NCBI RefSeq assembly: GCF_032854445.1
Contig: NC_088301.1
Location: forward strand, 33,092,402 to 33,156,401
Direction: 5' to 3'
Length of the DNA stretch: 64,000 nucleotides
From: Liolophura sinensis
Lineage: Eukaryota; Mollusca; Polyplacophora; Chitonida; Chitonidae
Part shown: one piece after another, positions 56,205-64,000 of the stretch
Layout of the letters: each line of letters starts with the position of its first letter
How positions within the stretch are numbered: position 1 is the stretch's first letter
Made by a program: the position numbers and the translations under genes
Notes under the pieces: model-generated
What the model was told of the DNA's origin: nothing
What the model saw: the letters and a program-made list of their open reading frames with translations, nothing else
Databases searched by the model: none

Positions 56205-57582
56205 GTTGGCCTACTAGTAATTAGGTCTTCATCATAAAAAAATGGGCCGTACTTTGGTGCTGCATTGCGCCATTATCCTTTGTTCAAACCGTTTCAGACT
56301 TTAGACATCCAAATGGCATGGTTTTGTTAATACGCTGACCAATTTTCAAGGTCATAGCTTGAGTAGTCTGTACACAGGGTTAAAATGAAAACATTGCCTC
56401 AAAAATGCACGTTCCGGTGAACCAGATTGAATCACCTGTCAGGTGTCGTGAGTAGAGTGCGCGCTGCACCTTTGTGACACGCACCAAGGACTGCTGGAAA
56501 AAAATAACTACCAAGAAGATGGAGGACAAATTGATCACCTTTTCAAGTAATACATGGTGGAACATCAATTTGGTAGGGTTTTTATACTCCCAGTAACAAA
56601 GTGTTTGGGGGTAGAGTATAATGTGTCTGTCTGTAGACTGCTACTCCTCCCTAAGTACTAACTGATTTTGATGAAAATCATACATCTTGTCCGTCATCTA
56701 AACTTATGCATGCCTTAGTTTAATGACAAGGGACTTATCATAATACTGCTTCTCAATGCTTTCAGATTTATGAAATGCAGTGTGTATGCAACTCCTCTTA
56801 AAGTACTGCACTGATTTCCATAAAAGTTAGAATTCCCTATTATATCAACTTGTGGATGCTCAATTTTATTGATCATTATTTACATAATAACCCTTATGAA
56901 ACAACAGTTTTGAATGCACTTCTTTTGATGCATCATTGATTTTTACTTCTACCTTCAGTTTAAGTACATGTATATGCAAACTTAAAGATCATTTTGTGCC
57001 GATTCTAAGAATATTAGTCATGATTTTTTGATTTAAAGGGAATTAAGTAGATCTCGGAATTCCTAGTTTTATGGACCATATTGAACATGGTAAACACATT
57101 GATATCATAGTACTTTTTTTAGCTGCTAAACTTTAGTTTCACATAAATATCTCTGATTTATGTACAATTGGAGCAACCAGAGAGAAATATTTGCTCGATA
57201 AAAAGGTCATTACTTTGTTTTAAACATAATATTTTGCATTGCCCAAACAGCCCACCATAATATGCCAATCTTCATTTGCAGAAATGTTAGGGCTACACAG
57301 TATCTTAAAAAGTACTGCAGGTGTAGAGCTCAGAGTTTGCACACATGTAGAGCACAGTAACATGAGAGAGATATTCCATCATTGATTGGATATGTGCATA
57401 TTAAATACCGTAAATTATTGAATCCTTGACTTAGTGGACTGTGTATGAGAGTTGATCTGTAGCAAAGTGTTATGGATTTTTTGAAAACTATGAAATAGCT
57501 GTTATTCTGATGGATCAAACTGGTAGAGCACATGTATTCTTTTGTAATACTTCAAGAATGCTTGTTTCCTTGCTTTATCCAG

Positions 57583-57683
57583 CTATGGATGTATTACACA
57601 ACATGAATGGGCAAAGGGAATTGAAGTTTTTCTTAACCTATAATCTGCAGGGTCAGGAGAAAGGGAGCTTTTGTTCCAATCAG
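57583..57683 (+). pseudogene. ERMP1-like: ERMP1-like pseudogene exon 3
   Basis: The acceptor is ctttatccag and the donor a strong gtaagt. It reads YGCITQHEWAKGIEVFLNL, TAA at 57641, then SAGSGERELLFQSG. The TAA replaces the Glu of the conserved NLEAAG block. Another frame is open and starts with ATG, but only this frame matches the family. Confidence 0.78.
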
Positions 57684-58060
57684 GTAAGTTATTGTCATAA
57701 ACACTTGTTGACACTCTTTTTTCCATTTTAAGTGGTAGGTTTGTAATTGACTGATAGGTGCCTAAAATATGTCCTAAACAAAATCCAAGACCAGGAACAC
57801 TCTAGACTCAAGTCTGACTTCATAAACAGTTTATTGCAACGAATTTATGACTTACATAAATAGGAATTTTATTGACTCATATAGTTGCCTTAGACTACCA
57901 CATTGGGTAGGACTACCAATACTGTTAAAGCTGTTATCCAACAGCGTTACTGGGGCCCATGCTACACTGGGCCCCAGTAAGGCTTGCATGTATGCTCCTG
58001 ATGAAATGATATGAAAAACTTTGATACATTGTTTAAATTTAAATTTAGCAACAGGGGCCT

Positions 58061-58255
58061 CCATGGCCAAGGTGATTCGCACGCTGGCTTGACACGGTCA
58101 ACCAGCCTCTCACCAGTACAGTAATTTACTGTTTATGCTGCGGATAGTCGTTGCTCTGCCGGATTTCCTCCTACCATAATGCTGGCCACCGTCGTATGAA
58201 TGAAATATTCTTGAGCAAGGCCCTAAAATGCCAGTGAAATACACAAATAAATAAA
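58061..58255 (+). repeat. SINE, family A, with tRNA-like head
   Basis: The head GGCCTCCATGGCCAAGGTGA, TTCGCACGCTGG looks tRNA-derived. The body has TGCGGATAGTCG, ACCATAATGCTGGCCACC, ATGAAATATTCTTGAGCAAG and CAAATAAATAAATC. Confidence 0.75.
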
Positions 58256-58523
58256 TCTAGCAACGTAAAGAAAGATCATCAGGCATTTTCTTTCTCTGGC
58301 ATTTGTAGGCATGTTACTGTCTTTTTATGCCTACATTATCTGTGATTCTCTGTTGCTAGTTACTGATCAGGGTGGGTTAAAATGTTGACATGCACTATCT
58401 CAAACAGACACTGTGTATAAACTGCACAACTTGAAGTGATTTACTCAGGTATCTCAGATTTCTATGTGTATAATTGCAAAACTTAATCTGGCTTATATCT
58501 CAAATGGTTGTGTATATTTGCAG

Positions 58524-58619
58524 GACTTGTTCTGGCTTATACCTCAAATGGCTTTGTGTACCACACAGAGTATGACACTCCCAGATTAAAATTCCTCCAG
58601 GTGGTTCTAAAAAGGACAG
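58524..58619 (+). pseudogene. ERMP1-like: ERMP1-like pseudogene exon 4
   Basis: The acceptor is atatttgcag and the donor gtaaca. It reads GLVLAYTSNGFVYHTEYDTP, the block with the last metal-binding His. A one-base shift follows before an IPPGGS-like stretch corresponding to RI..GSIQRAG of the family. Confidence 0.72.
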
Positions 58620-61548
58620 GTAACAATGAACTCCCTTTTACATTCTAAAGTTCAATGAAATAACAATTTTTGGTTAATGTCACATTAACAATGTTTTATG
58701 GAGAATAACTATCTTTACGACAATCTTTGTGAACCGAAGGGCCAACCAAGGTGTGCATGGGGGTGGGACAGAAAGGCTACCATGTTGAAGATTATCTAAA
58801 ACTACACCATAAATTGCTATAAATTTATCTGTTATGCATTTACCATGCAAAAACAATTTTGGAGATATTATGCAATAGTTCAAACAGATTGAAAACAAAA
58901 CAAACAGGGTTTAGTAACTTAAGTTGAGAAGTGAAAGTTGAGAAGTGAAAAAGTAAGAACAGGTTTACTGAACTACAATGTCACATTTAAGCTGTTCCTA
59001 AACTTCCAACATTTGTTAACCACTGTCATGCATACCATGGTTGGTCTCCATGCTTTGGAATCAGAAAAGTAAGATGTTCCTGGTATATTGTCTGTGCATA
59101 GACAATTTAGTGGAATTTCATTTACCATTGTCAGTCACATTCTGAACTGTGATACCTGCACATAGACACAGCATACCTGACAGGGAAATCAGGTGTGAAG
59201 TAACTAAGGTTGTTGGTTAAGTTAGTATGGTTTATTTCATAATCACTTTGTATGTGATAACTGCAGTAAAAAAGAAAATGTCTGTTGTTTTAGAACTCGG
59301 CGCGGCCTCTTCCAAAAACAATGAATACTTCCTTTTTTACTCTATGAAGGGAATGATCCAATATTTCTTTATTTTATGTTTTTGATGTCAGTATGCATTC
59401 AATTTTAATAAATTTTTAATCTTACACATATATAAGAAAGTTTTTTGATGCTCCCTTTATATGTGACTTTGTGACTTGTCTAATTCATGTCTAATAAACA
59501 CTGAGAGCTGACAGTTTACAAAACCAAAAATTTCTTTGATCTAGCCATTTTACATCAAGCATGTAGGCTAAAACTGCTTTTGAATCTACATTGGAGTGGA
59601 ATATTGTAGAATGACTTTGACAGCCACTGCAGATTATAATCAAAGCTTTACTGGAAACAGAGGGAGATTCGAAATAACTATTCCCTTAATCAATTTCTGG
59701 CAGGGGAGGCTACTTTGCTGTGAATTGTAAATTATCTTCCCTGAATACATTGATCACTTCAGCCATTTTGCAATCAGAAATGCTAATACTGAAGGGATTT
59801 TTTTAAAAATTGTATTCATGTGAAACAGTAAATTAAAATTATTTTTCTGATTCTGGAGGATATGATGTTCACTGGTTCACTGAATTAATACCTGTACCTC
59901 AGCTAACGTACACTATTCGGCTGAAATCGTCTACAGGAAGAGAAGAGTACAGGGCCTAGCTTGGGAAATTGGCTGAGTTGAGAAAAAATAATTGCCTTTT
60001 GTGAACTGCCAGAACAGTCATTTCCAATTCAATTTGCCAGTATTTGCTATGTATAATTGTCTCAAAAAGGTGTTAGGAGAAGTTTTTCCCCATGTTGTTA
60101 GCACCTGAATCAATAGAACTCTTTTGAAAATGGAGGCAAGGACATGGAGTTATTGACTTGTTCATTATTTATAACAAGTGTTGTTATTGGGTGACACGTG
60201 CCCTCCTAACTCCATAGATACTGGAAAAATATCCATCACTTGAGATTGTGTTTCTCACCTGTTCATTGAATTGTGATGAAGAAAAAATCTGATGGTGGTA
60301 ATCACATGGGTATCATTTCTTCATTATTTCGGAAACATTTTCGCATTTTGGTACACAGTTAATGAAAAATGTCAGTTTGTCATGCTGTAAAAGGTCTGTA
60401 CAAATTAGGTGTTAGAAATATGTACACATTACAACCCTTATTACCGAGAGACATGTATGTTATGGGGCCTCCTTCCCCTTTTCCACCCAACAATATATAT
60501 AAAAAAATAAACCATAGTGAATGTTCAGTCCTTTCTTCACTGTTTTGAATTGGATGTTAGTAAAACATTTCTTTAGTCTTTAGTAATTTCTTTAGTCAGA
60601 TTAACACACTGTAATTTTATTGGTCAGATAATTTTAGGTATCTTGGGCAAAGCAATCATGAAATTTAGAAGCTGACTCCAGACGTCAGGAATCTCAGAGC
60701 TTCCAGGACCTAGGCAACCCCTGAACACTTGCCTCTATTTGACTGGGTTTGTTCGGCCCCTACACTTTGCTGAATATGATCCTCAGTAAATATGTTTCAA
60801 TTTACATATCATGTATTTCTTCAGATAGTTAAAGTACAAAGTTCCAAAATATGGAGGAGATCTGATAACTTAATATGTGCCAAAATGTGCAGTATGCTTC
60901 ATCACAACCTTGAACATTGGTCATTGGTCTTGGCTCTACCCAGTTTCCTCCCACCATTATGCTGGCCGCTGTCATATATGTGAAGCATTGTTGAGTACTC
61001 TAATTAAACGAATAAATAAATAAATCAAAGCTTGTCAAATAATAGTTCATCTACATGTATCTTCAGATTCTTTTCCCCTCCCATACACAATACAGTGCTG
61101 GCGTTCCATATTAAAAGTATATTTAGTAACTCTAGCTCCACCTGCTAGTGAGATTGACAAACAGGCTACATGTCTGTGATAGCACCCTATGGGCCCTTCT
61201 GTGGCCAGGCAATTTAGATAATCTGTGGAATTTAGCATCTTAATCAACTACAAGTATATATGTGATAAGATCCATTCTTGGCATTTTTTTGATTTTTGTA
61301 TTTATTTATTTATTTGATTTATTTTAAGTCCATACTCAATAATTTTTTTACATAATGATGGCTGACGGTCAGACTTATTGGTGGAGTACATTAAAAAATT
61401 CATGATTCATTGCAGTTACCTTATATACCCCCTTGGCACAAACCTAAGCCATTTTGACCTTGCCCAGATATATCTGCTGTACATTTTATTTGCTACCCCA
61501 GTCTTTTTCTGGAGGAAGAGTTTGATTTGACTTCTATTTGATTTTCAG
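58620..61548 (+). other. Intron-like stretch, ERMP1 membrane exons missing
   Basis: About 2.9 kb in which the family's central membrane exons should fall; none can be recognised. A SINE tail lies at 60927-61025. Confidence 0.6.
60927..61025 (+). repeat. SINE 3' part, family A
   Basis: CTACCCAGTTTCCTCCCACC, ATTATGCTGGCCGCTGTC, GTGAAGCATTGTTGAGTACT, then ACGAATAAATAAATAAATC. Confidence 0.7.
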
Positions 61549-61704
61549 GATGAACTTGTTCCTGTATCCGCTAGTGTGGAAAAAGTTTTGAGAATCCTGT
61601 CTGCTCTGATATGTGTCGGCATGGTAATGATCATAGCAACTCCTCGTGGTTTCCCATGCCATTACTCTCAGGAGAACCCAACTTGCCAGAGGCATATTTT
61701 TGTT
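61549..61704 (+). pseudogene. ERMP1-like: ERMP1-like late exon (open, 52 codons)
   Basis: The acceptor is gattttcag and the donor gtgagt; phase 0 at both ends. It encodes DELVPVSASVEKVLRILSAL followed by a membrane segment (ICVGMVMIIATP) and RGFPCHYSQENPTCQRHIFV. That end resembles the GTFFPYSS-NP...KR turn before the C-terminal luminal domain of ERMP1. No lesion is visible here. Assignment is less sure than for the M28 exons. Confidence 0.6.
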
Positions 61705-61799
61705 GTGAGTATATAATTTTATCACGGTTCATCAATAAGACTGAGCACCATTATCCCATTGCAAATATTTTTTTCCATAATAGGTGGTTCTTCATGGCT

Positions 61800-62795
61800 C
61801 ATGTACAGTTCATTATTCCTCCTAGACCCGTACACACTAGAAAATTTTTGTCTGACCCATGCACAATACAACATTCCTACCAGGCTCATGCACAGCTTAG
61901 TACTCCTTCAAGGCCCATACTCAGTACAGAGTTGTTATCTGATCTGTCTCATGCACAATATAGTATTCCAACCTGTCTCATGCACAGTACAACATTTCAA
62001 CCTGTCTCATGCACAGTATAACATTCCTACCTGTCTCATGCACAGTACAACATTCTTACCTGTCTCATGTACAGTACAGCATTCTTACCTATGTCATGTA
62101 CAGTACAATATTTCTACCTGTCTCATGTACAGTATAACATTCTTACCTGTCTCATGCACAGTACTACATTCTTACCTGTCTCATGCACAGTAAAGCATTC
62201 TTATCTGTCTCGTGTATTGTACAACCTATCTACCTGTCTCATGCACAGTATAACATTTCTACCTGTCTCATGCACAGTACAACATTTCTGTCTGTCTCAT
62301 GCACAGTACAACCTATGCACCTGTCTCACGCACAGTACAACATTTCTACCTGTCTCGTGCACAGTACAACATTCTTACCTGTCTTATGCACAGTACAACA
62401 TTTCTGTCTGTCTCATGCACAGTACAACATTTCTACCTGTCTCATGCACAGTACAACATTTCTACCTGTCTTGTGCACAGTACAACATTCTTACCTGTCT
62501 TATGCACAGTACAACATTTCTACCTGTCTCATGCACAGTACAATCAATCTACCTGTCTCATGCACAGTACAACATTCTTACCTGTCTCATGCACAGTACA
62601 ACATTTCTACCTGTCTCATGCACAGTACAACCAATCTACCTGCCTCTTGCACAGTACAACATTTCTACCTGTCTCATGCATAGTACAACATTCCTACCTG
62701 GTTCATTCCAATGTGTTACAGCATTCCTACCTGGTTCATGCACTGTTCAACATTCCTACCGGTCCCATGCACAGTTTTTTCTTCCTCATGCTTGA
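61800..62795 (+). repeat. 29-bp minisatellite, about 32 units
   Basis: The unit is CTCATGCACAGTACAACATT plus TCTACCTGT. Units are most regular from 61960 to 62700 and wear out at both edges. Variants alternate TTTCTACC and TTCTTACC. Long open frames in all three + frames come from the repeat and are not genes. Confidence 0.97.
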
Positions 62796-63370
62796 TTCCT
62801 AATGTTTGGTTTGAGTGCCGGTGTTCAAAACGTCCAGTTAACGCAGATTACTATTATTTGTACCTTTCTATTATGATTTGGTTATTTCAATTCTCCGAAA
62901 CTGACACTTGTGGTTAAAGCACTGACACTCTATTGGGCCCTTGACCAATGAGGTCATGTAGCCCTTACCGCTGTTTTATCATTTATCATTTCACAGCACA
63001 CTGTGAGGGCATTCCATAATTCTACAGAGGAAGTCACCAAGGCGGATTCTTGTATTATTTATATGCTGTTTTATCATTGTGGTTCATGAATGAGAAGTTT
63101 GTTCCCAAGATAAAAATTAGAAGGCCTGTACTGTGTGAAGGCCCTTATTGTGCACTGCCCTACTATATCCCATTGGCCCCATTTATTGACCCAAGGTAAG
63201 CCCGGGAAGCCAGTCTTGGATTACATTGGCTGTTCCATCCAGAATGATTGAAGGGAATAAAAACTTTGAAAAATGGTGAAGATATACTTTCAGTATGATG
63301 ATGATGTATAATACAGCTTCTGAACAAAATATTCTATCTTGTTTAATTCTTTGCATGTCAGCTTAGGAAT
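62796..63370 (+). other. Spacer between two minisatellites
   Basis: Unique-looking AT-rich sequence with no ORF, repeat or RNA gene that I recognise. Confidence 0.6.
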
Positions 63371-64000
63371 GATAGTCCATGAACGCCACATTATGGTTGC
63401 ACATTCTTCCCTGTTACACCAAAAGTACAAGAACACCACATTATAGTCACACATTCTTCCTTGTTTACACCAAAAGCCCATGAACACCACATTATGGTTC
63501 CACATTCTTCCTTGTTTACACCAAAAGCCCATGAACACCACATTATGGTTACACTTTCTTCCTTGTTTACATCAAAAGTCCATGAACGCCACATTATGGT
63601 TACAAATTTTTCTTTGTTGACACCAAAATTCCATGAACGCCACATTATGGTTACACTTTCTTCCTTGTTTACGCCAAAATTCCATGAATCCTACATTAAA
63701 GTTCTTCCCTGTTTACACTAAAAGTACATTGACACCACATTATTATTGTACCCTGCTCTTCCTTGCTCACACATACAATGTAATTGCATTTACCCCACAT
63801 TATTGTTTTTTTTAGTTCACTCTTCCTGGCTAACACCATATATACATTCACCCCAGATCTTTGTTATTTCAGTACACTGTTCTCTGTTTACACCACAAAT
63901 AGATTAATGCCACATTATTGTTGTTTCAATACATTCTTCCCTGTTTACATCACAGATACATTAACACCACATTATTGTTGTTTCAGTAGACTCTTCCCTG
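63371..64000 (+). repeat. 51-bp minisatellite running off the right edge
   Basis: The unit is CATGAACACCACATTATGGT, TACACTTTCTTCCTTGTTTA, CACCAAAAGCC. Seven fairly regular units (to about 63715) are followed by shorter, diverged units (ACATTATTGTTGTTTCA..., TTCCCTGTTTACA) that continue to 64000. Because 51 is divisible by 3, frames stay open on both strands. Confidence 0.95.

Larger units (their letters stand above)
54861..61704 (+). pseudogene. ERMP1-like: Disabled ERMP1-like (ER metallopeptidase 1, M28 family) gene copy with introns
   Basis: Recognisable exons in family order: 54861-55332 (N-terminus, first membrane segment, start of M28 domain), 56077-56204 (GASDDAVSCCVMLE), 57583-57683 (ITQHEWAKGIEV), 58524-58619 (NGFVYHTEYDT) and 61549-61704 (a late membrane segment and luminal start). 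ERMP1 is a multi-pass ER zinc aminopeptidase. Metal-site motifs survive piecemeal (NCHYD, GASDD, GGEE, YHTEYD). Lesions: TAG 54963, TAG 55124, TGA 56157, TAA 57641, frameshifts within exons 1 and 4, and no trace of the exon(s) that should lie between 57683 and 58524 or of most membrane exons. Introns show it arose by DNA duplication or decay in place, not retrocopying. The last exon is intact and ends at a good donor, so more may lie past 64000. Confidence 0.8.

Noticed and set aside
57510-57731. A frame starting with ATG across ERMP1-like exon 3
   Set aside because: The family match is in a different frame, which contains a TAA; the open frame is fortuitous.
61800-62795. CRISPR-like array
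   Set aside because: Units are directly contiguous without unique spacers, and the genome is eukaryotic.
61759-62802. Four overlapping open frames of up to 242 codons
   Set aside because: All are readings of the 29-bp minisatellite in different phases.
63290-63815. Open frames on both strands with repeated HHIMV/WRSW motifs
   Set aside because: Products of the 51-bp tandem repeat, whose length is a multiple of three.

Overview
This is eukaryotic nuclear DNA, most likely from a lophotrochozoan and probably a mollusc. The signs are long AT-rich introns with GT...AG borders, many copies of the ACATGTA/TACATGTA motif, tRNA-derived SINEs whose tails read ...AATCAAATAAATAAATA or CACTCACTCA, and a short-chain-collagen-C4-like secreted protein of a type I associate with molluscs. 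There are no bacterial, organellar or rRNA features. The species cannot be fixed from the sequence.

Positions 1-21186 hold the 3' part of a ZSWIM4/5/6-class zinc-finger SWIM gene on the + strand. I find sixteen coding exons (3012-21186) whose phases all agree; they encode the last 1036 residues. The N-terminal exons lie left of the window. Introns carry a 42-bp minisatellite, SINE pieces and simple repeats. Positions 21187-28295 hold its 3' UTR and intergenic DNA, with no gene I can support.

Positions 28296-33473 hold a three-exon + strand gene for a small membrane-anchored or secreted Cys-rich protein with the motif LEEGEIDVRLNSFKG. Its last exon seems to carry a one-base insertion. Positions 35983-39340 hold a previously unflagged two-exon gene on the minus strand. 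It encodes a 65-residue protein with an N-terminal signal peptide and a GPI-signal-like hydrophobic C-terminus. It sits among copies of a dispersed repeat built of monomers about 357 bp long.

Positions 42000-44100 carry a complete tRNA-SINE, a degraded kringle-like piece, a perfect 50-bp palindrome and a duplicated fragment of the next gene's first exon. Positions 44836-49231 hold a four-exon + strand gene for a 285-residue secreted short-chain-collagen-C4-like protein, with a coiled coil where collagen repeats are expected and one probable GC-AG intron. Positions 49232-54860 hold a MITE-like element, a SINE and a decayed Ty3/Gypsy pol relic on the minus strand.

Positions 54861-61704 hold an intron-containing, clearly disabled copy of ERMP1 (Fxna, an M28-family ER metallopeptidase), with four in-frame stops, frameshifts and missing exons. 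From about 61800 to the right edge the sequence is mostly two minisatellites, with 29-bp and 51-bp units, which create long spurious open frames. The genes look unrelated; nothing here suggests an operon or a pathway cluster.
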